A DNA stretch of 64,000 nt from Methylomonas sp. EFPC3 (GTDB lineage: Bacteria > Pseudomonadota > Gammaproteobacteria > Methylococcales > Methylomonadaceae): the NCBI RefSeq assembly GCF_029643245.1, contig NZ_CP116398.1, forward strand, positions 2,728,001 to 2,792,000, given 5' to 3'. A model generated the notes under the pieces. It did not search any database and was not told the origin of the DNA. It saw only the letters and a list, made by a program, of their open reading frames with translations. Within the stretch, counting starts at the first letter, position 1. Every line of letters begins with the position of its first letter. The position numbers were made by a program, and so were the translations under genes. Of the stretch, positions 27,442 through 35,740 are shown one piece after another.

Positions 27442-28092
27442 ATGATCGTGGACAACTCGGCTTGGGCAGTGGTAGTGGACGACCATCCGCTGGTGGCGCA
27501 CGGCATCGCCGATTTTTTAGTGACGCACTGCGGTTTTAGCCGGGCGCAGCCGGTATCGGCTATCGCCGAATTTTGGCCGTTGCTGGAAACCGACCAGCCG
27601 CCAGCACTGGCCGTGGTCGATTTTTGGTTGCCGGACGGCGCTTCCTTACCGCTGCTGGCCGAATTGAAACAACGGCATCCGATGATTCGGGTGCTGGCGA
27701 TCAGCGCGGACGACGACCGAACCGTCGCCGAAAAAATCGCCACAACGGGCACCGACGGTTTCATTCACAAACAGGCCGCGCCTAAGCTCTTCGCCAAAGC
27801 CGTAACGGCGGTGATGGCCGGCGAGATCTGGTTCCGCGGTCAGTCCCCGGCTGCGCTGACGCTGGCGCGAGAATTGCCGGTCACCGCCGCCGAGCTGGGC
27901 CTGACGCCGCGGCAGGGGCAAGTGTTGGCGATGATGCTGAAAGGCTTACCGAACAAACGAATCGCGCTGAATCTATCCTTGTCGGAACACACGGTGAAAG
28001 AACACGTCACCGGCATCCTGGAACGTCTCGGTGCGAAAAATAGGATCGAAGTGATTACCAAACTTCGCGGACGCAGCCTGGAAAGCGAATGA
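27442..28092 (+). CDS. NarL/FixJ-type response regulator
   Basis: 216 residues: receiver with acidic pair in VVVDDHPL, phosphoacceptor Asp in AVVDFWLPDG (near 57) and the HKQA lysine loop; LuxR-type HTH at about 150-210 (LTPRQGQVLAMMLKG...HTVKEHVTGILERLGA). Its stop overlaps the ATG of the hybrid kinase by 4 bases (ATGA), so kinase and regulator are coupled. It is divergent from PEP-CTERM copy C, the likely target. RBS AAGGAG. Confidence 0.93.
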   Translation: MIVDNSAWAVVVDDHPLVAHGIADFLVTHCGFSRAQPVSAIAEFWPLLETDQPPALAVVDFWLPDGASLPLLAELKQRHPMIRVLAISADDDRTVAEKIATTGTDGFIHKQAAPKLFAKAVTAVMAGEIWFRGQSPAALTLARELPVTAAELGLTPRQGQVLAMMLKGLPNKRIALNLSLSEHTVKEHVTGILERLGAKNRIEVITKLRGRSLESE

Positions 28093-29906
28093 TCGTCGAT
28101 TCCGATCCCACCGACTCAACAAACAGCCGTTTGCGCTTCGAAGACCTGAATGCCGGAAGCCAGGCCCGATTGTTGGACATTACCCACAACCGATTGGTCT
28201 ACGGCATTACCATCATCCCCTTCGTCGGTATGCCCTTCGTCTACTGGAAGTACCAATTGGATCAAAACGCCTGGGGCCTGCTGATGTGGACGCTGTCCTA
28301 TTTCGTGGCGTTTACGGCGGCACGATTGCAATACCGGAACTACCGGCGAGATAGAAACCGTCTCGATCCGGACGCAACGATCGGTAAATGGATGCCGGTG
28401 ATCTTGCGCATGGCCTTGGCCCACGGCCTGGGTCTGACGGCTTTGGTTGCGGTGATCGCAGGCCGGGTACCGTTCGAATTTGCGTTGCTGCTTTACATGA
28501 GCCTGGCGGCGGTCATGGCCGCCAACGCCACCCACCAATCGCCGGTATACAGTGCTTTCAAGCGCTTCTTCAATGCCGGCTGGGGTGGCTGCACCCTGCT
28601 AACGCCGTGGGCGTTTCCGGAGCATTGGCATTTGATCATGCCGTTGTGCGTCAGTTACATCATGTCCATCCATCGCCATTCGGCGATTGCCCACCGCTTC
28701 TTCCTACAACAGGTGAAATTGGAAGAAGACAGCAAGCGTCTGGCCGAAGATTACCGACAAGCCAAAGAAGAAGCCGAAGCGGCGCTCTATGCCAAAAACC
28801 GGTTTCTGACCACCGCCGCTCACGACTTGCGCCAACCGGTGCATGCCATGGGCTTTTTGATCGAATCCATTTCCCGCCGCAACCGCGCCGCCGAGTTGCG
28901 GCCGGCCCTGCAGGATTTGCGGCAAAGCGTGCAGTCCGTGACCCAGATGTTCAATTCGCTACTCGATTTATCCAAGATCGAACTCGGCGCGCAACCGGTG
29001 AAACTGCAACCGGTGGCGATCGATCCGCTGATGACCGATATCGCGACCCTGTTTCGGGAGGAAGCCCAGGCCCGCACCATCGACTTGCGGGTCCGCACCA
29101 GCGGCGGCAAGGCGTTGGTCAACGCCGATCCATTGTTGCTGCGGCAGTCGATGATTAATCTGATGCAGAATGCGTTGCGTTATACCCAGCGCGGCGGGGT
29201 GCTGATGGCGGTGCGCCGCCGGGCCGGGCAATGGCAATTCGAAGTCTGGGATACCGGGGTCGGCATTGCTCAGGCCGATCAGCAGCGGGTGTATTCGCCG
29301 TTCTTCCGCCCGGAACACGCCTGGCGCATCGACAATGCCGGCCATGGCCTGGGGCTGGCGGTGGTGGCCCGCTGCGCCGATCTGATGGGTGCCAGCCAGG
29401 GCTTGAATTCGCACGAAGGCCGCGGCTCCCGCTTCTGGTTGCGGCTGCCGGCGGCGGAGACCGGCGAGCGCCGCTTGGCGGTGCGCGAGACGCTGCCCTT
29501 AGCGCTGGGCGGCGATACCCGGCTGCACGGCCACTGTCTGGTGGTCGACGACGAGCCTCAAGTCCGCAGCGCGTGGGAAGCCTTGCTCTGCGCCTGGGGC
29601 ATCAGCGCCGTCTGCGTGGCTTCGGCCGGCGAAGCCTTTGCCGAGCTGGACGCGGGCTTTGCACCGGACGCCATCTTCTGCGACCAGCGCCTGCGCTCCG
29701 GCGAGAGCGGCTTCGAATTACTGCAAGCGCTGTTGGAACGTTGCCCGGAAGCCGCCGGGGCCATGATCAGCGGCGAATTCGATTCGCCGGCCCTGGCGCA
29801 GGCCGAGCAGGAAGGCTATCTGGTGCTGCATAAGCCGTTGGAGCCGGAGGCCTTGTACGCCTTGCTGTGTCGAATATTACCGGTGGCCGACAACGACGAC
29901 GCGTAA
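28089..29906 (+). CDS. Hybrid sensor histidine kinase, partner of the NarL regulator
   Basis: 605 residues. About six membrane helices in the first 205 residues, with the same conserved block as the kinase at 23022 (NATHQSPV...FPEHW) but otherwise only moderate similarity. HisKA has His245 in TAAHDLRQP; an HATPase and a C-terminal receiver with Asp in FCDQRLRSGESG follow. The catalytic half is nearly identical to the one at 23022, so both kinases should phosphorylate the same partner while sensing different inputs (inference). Translationally coupled to the upstream NarL gene. Confidence 0.94.
   Translation: MIVDSDPTDSTNSRLRFEDLNAGSQARLLDITHNRLVYGITIIPFVGMPFVYWKYQLDQNAWGLLMWTLSYFVAFTAARLQYRNYRRDRNRLDPDATIGKWMPVILRMALAHGLGLTALVAVIAGRVPFEFALLLYMSLAAVMAANATHQSPVYSAFKRFFNAGWGGCTLLTPWAFPEHWHLIMPLCVSYIMSIHRHSAIAHRFFLQQVKLEEDSKRLAEDYRQAKEEAEAALYAKNRFLTTAAHDLRQPVHAMGFLIESISRRNRAAELRPALQDLRQSVQSVTQMFNSLLDLSKIELGAQPVKLQPVAIDPLMTDIATLFREEAQARTIDLRVRTSGGKALVNADPLLLRQSMINLMQNALRYTQRGGVLMAVRRRAGQWQFEVWDTGVGIAQADQQRVYSPFFRPEHAWRIDNAGHGLGLAVVARCADLMGASQGLNSHEGRGSRFWLRLPAAETGERRLAVRETLPLALGGDTRLHGHCLVVDDEPQVRSAWEALLCAWGISAVCVASAGEAFAELDAGFAPDAIFCDQRLRSGESGFELLQALLERCPEAAGAMISGEFDSPALAQAEQEGYLVLHKPLEPEALYALLCRILPVADNDDA
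28751..29851 (+). repeat. 1.1-kb near-identical direct repeat, copy 2 (kinase C-terminal region)
   Basis: Counterpart of 23663-24763 at a constant 5088-base offset. It covers the coiled linker, HisKA, HATPase and receiver. The boundaries are inside both genes, which points to gene conversion rather than recent whole-gene duplication. Confidence 0.9.
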
Positions 29907-29986
29907 AGCCGTTGGCATGAACCACGGCAAATGGCGCCTATTTTGCTGGATACGCTGGATCGTCACCTTAAAAGCCGGAGTTTGCC

Positions 29987-30391
29987 ATGAATGTTTCCAC
30001 CATAAGCCCCAACCTTGCCGCAACCCGAACAGTCAGCGGAAAAACTTTGCCATCTCCACCGCAAGTCAAAACGGATGCTGCCGACGATAGACAGCCGTCG
30101 CCGCCTACGGTTGATATGCGCAATGTCTCGCTAAACGAAATCAATGCCTTGATCAAGTCCGGCGTGGATGGTTTGCTGGATGTCGTGCCCTACATGCCGA
30201 CCGCCACCATCAACCCAAGCGCCGCAACGGATGCCGGCGACGTGAAGGTAGATTATTTAGGCCAGATCGAGGGGCTGATCGAATTCCGGAAAAGCCGTCA
30301 CGAAGACACCGCCTTTCTGGAACGGGTGCTGAGCAACGTAAAACGTCTGGATGGGATGGCCTTGCCGACGAAACTGGACGTGATGGCTTGA
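29987..30391 (+). CDS. Hypothetical protein, 134 residues
   Basis: A small soluble protein with no signal peptide or membrane segment. The first 45 residues are Ser/Thr/Pro-rich and probably disordered; the rest is helical (LNEINALIKSG, IEGLIEFRKSRHEDTAFLER). A good RBS (CCGGAGTTTGCC) precedes the ATG. Family not recognised. It follows the NarL-kinase operon by 80 bases on the same strand, so read-through is possible. Confidence 0.65.
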   Translation: MNVSTISPNLAATRTVSGKTLPSPPQVKTDAADDRQPSPPTVDMRNVSLNEINALIKSGVDGLLDVVPYMPTATINPSAATDAGDVKVDYLGQIEGLIEFRKSRHEDTAFLERVLSNVKRLDGMALPTKLDVMA

Positions 30392-30466
30392 GTCGGCCTT
30401 GGCTGAGTCATCAAAACCTCACGAATTCAGTTGCAGTCGGGGACGGGATTATCTTTCTGAGGACCC

Positions 30467-30497
30467 TTGACCCTGACGTTGCGTCACGCTCTATGCT
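30467..30497 (+). promoter_or_regulatory. MerR-type promoter/operator
   Basis: -35 TTGACC (30467-30472), a 19-base spacer instead of 17, and -10 TATGCT (30492-30497). A perfect dyad TGACG ttg CGTCA (30474-30486) lies within the spacer. An over-long spacer with a central dyad is the hallmark of MerR-family-controlled promoters, here 30 bases before the MerR gene, so autoregulation is likely. Confidence 0.85.
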
Positions 30498-30526
30498 GCC
30501 GGAACGCATCAGGCAGGAGGCAAATC

Positions 30527-31123
30527 ATGTTGCTTAAAGTGGGCGAACTCGCCAAACGCTGCGGACTGACCGTCCGCACCCTGCATCACTACGACAGCAT
30601 TGGCTTGCTCAAACCTTCCGCGCGTTCCGATACCGGCTACCGGCTGTATCAGCGGGGCGACATTGCCAGATTGCATCAAATTCAAGCCTTAAGGCAGTTT
30701 GGGTTGTCACTGGCCGAGATCGGGGACATTTTGGCCATTGTGGCTTACATCCAAAGCGCTTTCGTTGAGAGTAAATTGCGGATCTACGAAAAATACCTCA
30801 GTGCCGACGAATTCAGCGTGATGCGCGCGAATTACGGCAAACAAGCCGACGCTTGGCCGCCACTGATCGCCGCAATCCGCCAGCATTTGGAGGACGGCAC
30901 ACCGCCCAGCGCTCCCGAGATGCAGGCACTCGCGCGAACTTGGCTGGGCTTGTTCCGGGCCTACGCGGGTGACAATCCGGACACCCATGCCAAAATTCGT
31001 GCCGCGCATCAGGCCGAGCCTTACCTATTCTTTGGTACGTTTATCGATCCGCCCTTGCTAGCGTATGTCTATCAGGCGATGGCCCAACTAGGTCAGGCGC
31101 CCACGCCGGCCCAGGCGCATTGA
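30527..31123 (+). CDS. MerR-family regulator with TipAS-like C-terminal domain
   Basis: 198 residues from the ATG at 30527 (RBS GGCAGGAGG). The MerR winged HTH is at 2-70 (VGELAKRCGLTVRTLHHYDSIGLL, GYRLYQRGDIARLHQI). The C-terminal part (about 90-190) has the helix pattern of TipAS antibiotic-recognition domains (DAWPPLIAAIRQHLEDG, ALARTWLGLFRAYAGDNP). The long dimerisation coiled coil normally between the two is nearly absent, making it shorter than usual family members. Likely a drug- or stress-responsive activator of its own promoter at 30467; other targets unknown. Confidence 0.88.
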   Translation: MLLKVGELAKRCGLTVRTLHHYDSIGLLKPSARSDTGYRLYQRGDIARLHQIQALRQFGLSLAEIGDILAIVAYIQSAFVESKLRIYEKYLSADEFSVMRANYGKQADAWPPLIAAIRQHLEDGTPPSAPEMQALARTWLGLFRAYAGDNPDTHAKIRAAHQAEPYLFFGTFIDPPLLAYVYQAMAQLGQAPTPAQAH

Positions 31124-31229
31124 GGCTGCGGTGAAGCGGAGAAACTGCATCGATCTTGACGGACAAAAGATCGATGCCGCGGGGGACCGACTCGGTAAGA
31201 AGTCGTCAGCGTGAGCGGTTAAAGCAGAT

Positions 31230-31883
31230 TTACAACGCGCCTTCTGAGCCGGTGAATTCAACCCCGGACACATTGCCTCTCACGTCGGAAAAGCATTTCC
31301 AGGGTGCAGTGGCTTCGGGGACCAGCACCATAATCGCCATGCCGGCTTCAGAAGAAAAGATGTCTTTAATCTTCAGCAGGCTTTTGTCGGCGCCAACTTG
31401 TTTCGCAACGGCTGTCAGACAGGCCTTTTCCGCAGCGCTGGTCAGGCTGACATTGCTTTCCGCGCTGCCGGTACTTGCACTGCTGGCAGGGATTCCCACG
31501 TTAATAGTGAAACTGACCGGTTTGCCTGAGTCTTTGGCATTGCCTTTCAGGTAGACGCGAATAATGTAATCGCCGTCTTTCGGTAGCGTCCCGGAATAAT
31601 GGTCGCCTTCGTTCATCCCCACGAATAGGGCTTCATAAGTACTGCCGGGTGGGATGACGTTGAAATAGGCCGCGCCCTTGCCGGCTTTAAAATCTACATT
31701 CAATGTTTGGCCGGCCTTGGCTCGCAACACGTAATCGACGTCTTCGCCGCCTTTGACAGTCCCTTTGATGGTCGCGCTGGATTTGCCTTTGGGAAATTGC
31801 ACGGGTTTGCTCGCCGCCTCGGCGGTGGTGAGTAGGCTCATCGTTAACACGATGCCGGCGAGTAAGCTGAGTAATTGGGTCAT
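31230..31883 (-). CDS. Secreted PPC-like beta-sandwich protein
   Basis: 217 residues. Signal peptide ends AEAAS. Residues 30-125 form a beta-sandwich of the kind seen in widespread secreted proteins (SATIKGTVKGGEDVDYVLRA, YFNVIPPG, YSGTLPKDGDYIIRVYLKG). A second small domain has two Cys and ends GVEFTGSEGAL. Some relatives are labelled DNA breaking-rejoining protein or lysozyme inhibitor, but neither function is supported here. RBS CGGAGTACAAC. A truncated paralogue of a related two-domain protein lies directly upstream (32023-32304). Confidence 0.85.
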   Translation of the reverse strand: MTQLLSLLAGIVLTMSLLTTAEAASKPVQFPKGKSSATIKGTVKGGEDVDYVLRAKAGQTLNVDFKAGKGAAYFNVIPPGSTYEALFVGMNEGDHYSGTLPKDGDYIIRVYLKGNAKDSGKPVSFTINVGIPASSASTGSAESNVSLTSAAEKACLTAVAKQVGADKSLLKIKDIFSSEAGMAIMVLVPEATAPWKCFSDVRGNVSGVEFTGSEGAL

Positions 31884-32022
31884 GTTGTACTCCGTTGTTT
31901 CAAGTTAACGACGATTAGGGACAATCAAGCCGGTCGTTGCGGACTATAACATCCGCCGGCAATGTCAATTAGTCACGTTTGTTACCGCTACAAACGGGGA
32001 TAGCGCCCGAAAACCGTATGCG

Positions 32023-32304
32023 CTAGCCACCGGTAACCACCGCTTCGGGGATTCCGTAGCGTTCCTCATTTCCGATTCGAATCAAAAACAAATCGCCGGA
32101 GCGCTCGAATATCAACGTCAAATTGTCGTCGTAAAAAGCCGGCTGACCGGAAATGAACTCGATACGCCGCTCGCCGCGGCCGTTGCGGTTGATCCGGACT
32201 TCGGCATTGCCTGCGCCCTTGCGAACAACCCCAAACGGGCAGCGGCCGGTCGGTTGGCCGAGCTCCAACGCACAGGGAATATGGCCGGTAGCATGAAATG
32301 CAAA
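32023..32304 (-). pseudogene. C-terminal fragment of a PPC-like secreted protein
   Basis: About 93 codons reading FHATGHIPCALELGQPTGRC...GNEERYGIPEAVVTGG. This is the typical C-terminal domain that follows the PPC-like beta-sandwich in relatives of the protein at 31230. The N-terminal domain and signal peptide are missing: the recognisable frame starts about 25 bases from the 3' end of the group II intron, with an in-frame TGA just upstream. No matching 5' part is visible beyond the intron, so a deletion accompanied or preceded intron arrival. Confidence 0.7.
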
Positions 32305-32364
32305 GAAACTTGGTCATTTAAGTCTCCGATAGGGGTAGGAAAGACCAAAGCCTCCCCTCCCTCC

Positions 32365-32397
32365 GAACCGTGCAGGCGGTTCTCCCGCACACGGCTC
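32365..32397 (-). ncRNA. Group II intron domain V
   Basis: 33-base catalytic hairpin with paired ends GAGCCGTG and CACGGTTC, an inner GCGG/CCGC stem and a GAGA-type loop. This is the most conserved element of group II introns. It begins 18 bases after the maturase stop codon. Confidence 0.88.
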
Positions 32398-32414
32398 TCC
32401 AGTCAGTTGTTTCC

Positions 32415-33716
32415 TCATCGGGATTGGCTAGCCATCACGTAGGCTTCGTGTAACGAGAAAAGCCCGCGCTCGGCAAAGTAGGCATTCTTCCAACGAAACG
32501 ACGCGCTTTTGCTATTGGCGCAGCCCTGCTTCTTGTTCTGTTTCAGCAGGATCGCGCGCAGTCGCCGCCTCACAAAGGCATCCAAGGTGTTGAAGGTGTA
32601 TTTGTGCGCGTGCTTGAAATAGCCGAACCAGCCTTTCAGTACCGGATTGAGCTTCTGTATCGTCCGCTCAATCGACTCGCCGGACGTCCGCCGGGTTCGC
32701 AACCGAATCGCATCCCTTACCTTGTTCAGACTTTTACGTCTGACCGTCCGCCGCCCCGCTTCGAATCGGTAGCCCAGGAATTCGAACCCCTGGCCCGGTT
32801 CCCGACAGTCGCCAATGTGCGTCTTGTCAGGATGCAAGTTCAAGTCGTTTTCGGCCATCCAGACGCGGACACTTTCCAACGCGCGTTCGGCCTCTTCCCG
32901 ACTTTGACAGAGAATCACGAAGTCGTCGGCGTAGCGTACCAGCCGAAAACCTTCCCCCGTCAGCTTCTCGTCCAAAGGATGCAGATAAAGGTTCGCCAAC
33001 AGCGGACTGAGCACCGCTCCTTGGGGCGTACCTTTCATCGGCGTCCAGCGTCTCGCTTCCAACAGAATGTCTTGTTCGAGAAATTGCCGGATCAACGTCA
33101 GAACGTTGCCGTCGCTTATCGATGCTTCGACCCGTTTCATCAGCCTTTCATGCGCAATGTTGTCGAAGTAGCCTTGTATGTCGGCATCAACTACCCAGCA
33201 ATAGCCCTCTTTCAGACCTTGATCCACCACTCGGAGCGCGTCTTTGCATCCGCGCCCAGGCCGGAATCCATGGCTCGTGTCCAGAAATTGCCGTTCGAAG
33301 ATCGGTTCGATGACGCTTTTCAGCGCCGCTTGTACCACTCGGTCCTTGACCGTCGGAATGCCCAGCGGGCGCGTTTTACCGTCGCCTTTCGGGATTTCCA
33401 GCCGTTTGACCGCTTGCGGTCGGTATTGCCCCGTTTTCAGGGTTTGATGCAGCTCCTCCAAGCACTGCGCCGCCTGTGCGTCGAAGCGATCAATGCTGAC
33501 TCGATCGACGCCCGCCGCTCCCCGGTTGCGCTTTACCCGTTGCCAGGCCGCCATCAATACCTCAGGCCGATAAACTTTGTCGTACAAACTGAACCATTTG
33601 CCGCCTTTGACACCGTTTGCCAGTGCCGCCAACATGCGTTCCGTCCAGACAGCCGTTTCCTCCCACGACTTTTGCGGTCCTTGGGTCTCTGTCGCTTGTT
33701 TAGTCGCTTCCGACAC
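32415..33716 (-). CDS. ltrA: Group II intron reverse transcriptase/maturase
   Basis: 433 residues from a GTG start with RBS GAGAGGAG. The reverse-transcriptase domain (about 75-330) has RPLGIPTVKDRVVQ, GFRPGRGCKDAL, PQGAVLSPLLAN and the catalytic YADD at 262-265. It is followed by a maturase (X) domain (NPVLKGWFGYFKHA region). No HNH endonuclease domain is present, so integration would rely on nicked or replicating DNA. The protein appears intact and potentially active for splicing and mobility. Confidence 0.95.
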   Translation of the reverse strand: MSEATKQATETQGPQKSWEETAVWTERMLAALANGVKGGKWFSLYDKVYRPEVLMAAWQRVKRNRGAAGVDRVSIDRFDAQAAQCLEELHQTLKTGQYRPQAVKRLEIPKGDGKTRPLGIPTVKDRVVQAALKSVIEPIFERQFLDTSHGFRPGRGCKDALRVVDQGLKEGYCWVVDADIQGYFDNIAHERLMKRVEASISDGNVLTLIRQFLEQDILLEARRWTPMKGTPQGAVLSPLLANLYLHPLDEKLTGEGFRLVRYADDFVILCQSREEAERALESVRVWMAENDLNLHPDKTHIGDCREPGQGFEFLGYRFEAGRRTVRRKSLNKVRDAIRLRTRRTSGESIERTIQKLNPVLKGWFGYFKHAHKYTFNTLDAFVRRRLRAILLKQNKKQGCANSKSASFRWKNAYFAERGLFSLHEAYVMASQSR

Positions 33717-34297
33717 TCGGTGACTCCTCTCGGTACGTTGTCTGTCTTTCTCGCATCAACTTTCCTACCTCCCTTCCCTCGACGCGGGTTGTGTTGTCCC
33801 GCGCTTTTCCGGCGATGTCATTGTGTTTAGGTTCAGGAGGCCGCGCCTCGGTTCTAATGACCCGGTTTCCCAGATCGGGCTGACCTTGGACAACTTCATC
33901 GCTTTACAGTACTCGGCAACCGCTCCTGCGTTGCTCTACCTCCTGCATCCATGCAGTCGTACGAAGGCTCTGACTCCTGCCGGTGTTCTCTCCCTCCGAC
34001 AGGTCTCCCTGCTTATCTCGCGTAAACTTCCGACCATTCCATCCCCAACCACTTGATGCGCTCCTTGATCGTTTTAGCCGCCATCGCAACGTCAAGGTCG
34101 ATTTTCGGGCTTCGCCATACCCAAGCAGGCTCGCCGCCACATCCCGCCGAATCGGGTTCGTCTCCTACGGACTGGTCGTTCATCGCCAGTTGCTCTCCAC
34201 CCCACCTCGCGGTGACGCAGTTACTTTTGATTACGGAGTCATGGCTTTCTCCGACACGGACTTTCACCGTGCTGTTTACGCGCCTTCGCAGGCGCAC

Positions 34298-34322
34298 CTG
34301 GGTTTCGCGTTGCTCTACCCAG
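34298..34322. repeat. REP-like hairpin at the intron 5' insertion site
   Basis: CTGGGT...ACCCAG inverted repeat with a GC-containing loop, part of a TGGGTTTCGC...ACCCAGCCTACG-type intergenic repeat common in environmental proteobacteria. The intron begins at the very next base. A second hairpin of similar style (GGAT...ATCC core) is at 34476-34503. Confidence 0.6.
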
Positions 34323-34598
34323 CCTACGGCCCTGCGATTGAGCCGAACGTGCTTAATCCGGCGATCAGGAAATTTCGTGTCGTAGCCCGTATTAAACAAC
34401 GCGGAGCACAGGATCGAATTAAAACCCAACCGGATTGCACGATATAAATCCGCGCCGGGTTCCGATTCGTCAAATCCCGGATTCCGCTTACGCTCCATCC
34501 AGGCTACTTGCTAGGCGGGCCGCGGCTATCCCGTGCATGCAGCAAAGCCGAACGCCCGTCGAAACAGCTACGGCTCTGGCCAACCTGTTTGGATTGAC
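34323..34598. repeat. Patchwork of REP-like intergenic repeats
   Basis: Short palindromic pieces (for example CCCGGATTCCGCTTACGCTC at 34476-34495) resembling dispersed intergenic repeats. Frames that cross it read as repeat-derived text (VGWVEQRETQ), not as a gene. Confidence 0.45.
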
Positions 34599-35255
34599 TC
34601 AGTTGCAAGCATCGGCTGCCGTGTAGACGATGGACTGGTAACGGCCCTCGTTTGTAAGGATGGATACGCACGCGCCGCTGTGGTTTTCCCGCCAAAACTG
34701 GGTTGGCGCGTCAACCGAGGAGGACGAGCGCGAAAAGTGGTAGCCGCGCCGCGATAACTCCCCTTCAGCCTGTCCGGCACGGGCACCCACCATGTCGGAC
34801 AAACTGTTTGGCGTTTGTCCGAAGTGGCTGTTGTTTCCATTGCTGTATTGGTTGTTGTAACGCTGGTTATGCTCGGAATTATGCTGTTGATCGTGATGCC
34901 GCCCGTAACGGTTACCCGGAGCGTTTTCGCAATCATGCCGGCCTTTCAGATGTATCTTATGAACTTTGTTGTTCTCTTCTTCGAATTCATAACACTCATT
35001 TTTTTGCTCGTTAAACCACCAACTGTGCGGACCTTCCCGGCCGTATTCGCCGTATCCGCGATCACGCAATTCGTTTTCCGCTTGATAAACGTTTTTGCCC
35101 TTCAAGTCGTAGACCAGGATGGTTTTAAGCTCCTGACCAAGATTGTGGTTATAAGAACTTCCGTTCGAATTATTCGGATTGACAACACAGCCGCTCATGC
35201 TGATCAAAGCAGCAGTGGCAGTGACGATTATCAGGGGTTTAAAGCGGCGCAGCAT
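34599..35255 (-). CDS. Lipoprotein with two repeated small domains
   Basis: 218 residues. Lipoprotein signal ending SMSGC (Cys22). Two similar alpha/beta modules of about 65 residues flank an Asn/His-rich linker (about 115-145): module 1 has LKGKNVYQAENELRDRGY...WWFNEQKNECYEF, module 2 has MVGARAGQAEGELSRRGY...FWRENHSGACVSI. Each module resembles the small sensor-like units with a Gly-Tyr motif and a Cys in the last strand seen in many gammaproteobacterial lipoproteins. RBS CAGGAGAG. Function unknown; envelope location is likely. Confidence 0.8.
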   Translation of the reverse strand: MLRRFKPLIIVTATAALISMSGCVVNPNNSNGSSYNHNLGQELKTILVYDLKGKNVYQAENELRDRGYGEYGREGPHSWWFNEQKNECYEFEEENNKVHKIHLKGRHDCENAPGNRYGRHHDQQHNSEHNQRYNNQYSNGNNSHFGQTPNSLSDMVGARAGQAEGELSRRGYHFSRSSSSVDAPTQFWRENHSGACVSILTNEGRYQSIVYTAADACN

Positions 35256-35512
35256 AAGACTCTCCTGGGGTTACGGTGAAGGTAGTAGCGAATTGCCAAC
35301 CGTTTTCTTCTCGGGTCAAGCTTGGTCGGCAAGGACCATTTCGCTAAGTTTTGAACGACGTTAACAAAGAGTCTAGTCCATGTTCAGAGTTGCCCGAAGT
35401 CGAGTTTCTTCCCGTCGGCTAGCTCCGATTTGACCTTTTAGCCGCAGCGGGAAACGCTGATTAAATCTTCCGTGACGACAGGAAAGACTCGCAGCATCTC
35501 GGCCTGAATTGG

Positions 35513-35740
35513 CGCATCAACGACAAAGGCAAACCCGGCAAAAACCTGTCGTACAGCCAGCGTAAGCAAAACCGGACGTACGCGTCGAGCAGAGCCTGGG
35601 TCGAGCTTATTTTCCGGAGCATTAATACCCATCAAGGCACAAGTGCCAATCCGGTTTCCACAAGCGCCGTTACCGGGGCATGAAGAAAACGGGGCTCAGG
35701 TCAATTGGCTGGAGGGCTTGGTGAATTCGTATCTGCTGGC
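35513..35740 (+). pseudogene. IS5-family transposase relic (C-terminal part)
   Basis: Two overlapping frames carry the C-terminal pattern of IS5/InsH-type transposases: RINDKGKPGKNLSYSQRKQN...SSRAWVELIFRSI in one frame (compare the family's RARVEHPFRVIK) and YRGMKKTGLR in another (compare YRGLKKN). A frameshift and stops show it is dead. No inverted repeats recognised. Confidence 0.5.

Larger units (their letters stand above)
32329..34297 (-). mobile_element. Group II intron, full length, about 1.97 kb
   Basis: The minus strand starts GTGCGCC at 34297, matching the 5' consensus GUGYG. It runs through about 580 bases of structured RNA (domains I-III) and encodes a reverse transcriptase/maturase in domain IV (32415-33716). 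It ends with domain V (32365-32397, GAGCCGTG...CACGGTTC) and domain VI (32331-32360) with a GGGGAGG/CCTACCCC stem and a bulged A at 32336, 7 bases from the end; the last bases read TAT. The 5' exon is a short hairpin (34298-34322), consistent with introns that insert after stem-loops. Confidence 0.85.

Noticed and set aside
31230-31883. Annotation as lysozyme inhibitor or DNA breaking-rejoining protein
   Set aside because: Relatives carry these labels, but nothing in the sequence supports either activity.
32604-33830. 408-codon plus-strand frame opposite the intron reverse transcriptase
   Set aside because: Antisense to a well-conserved RT gene; the protein text is shadow-like.
34013-34498. 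161-codon minus-strand frame at the intron 5' end
   Set aside because: Its text (MERKRNPGF, VGWVEQRETQ) is translation of REP-like repeats joined to the intron RNA start, not a gene.
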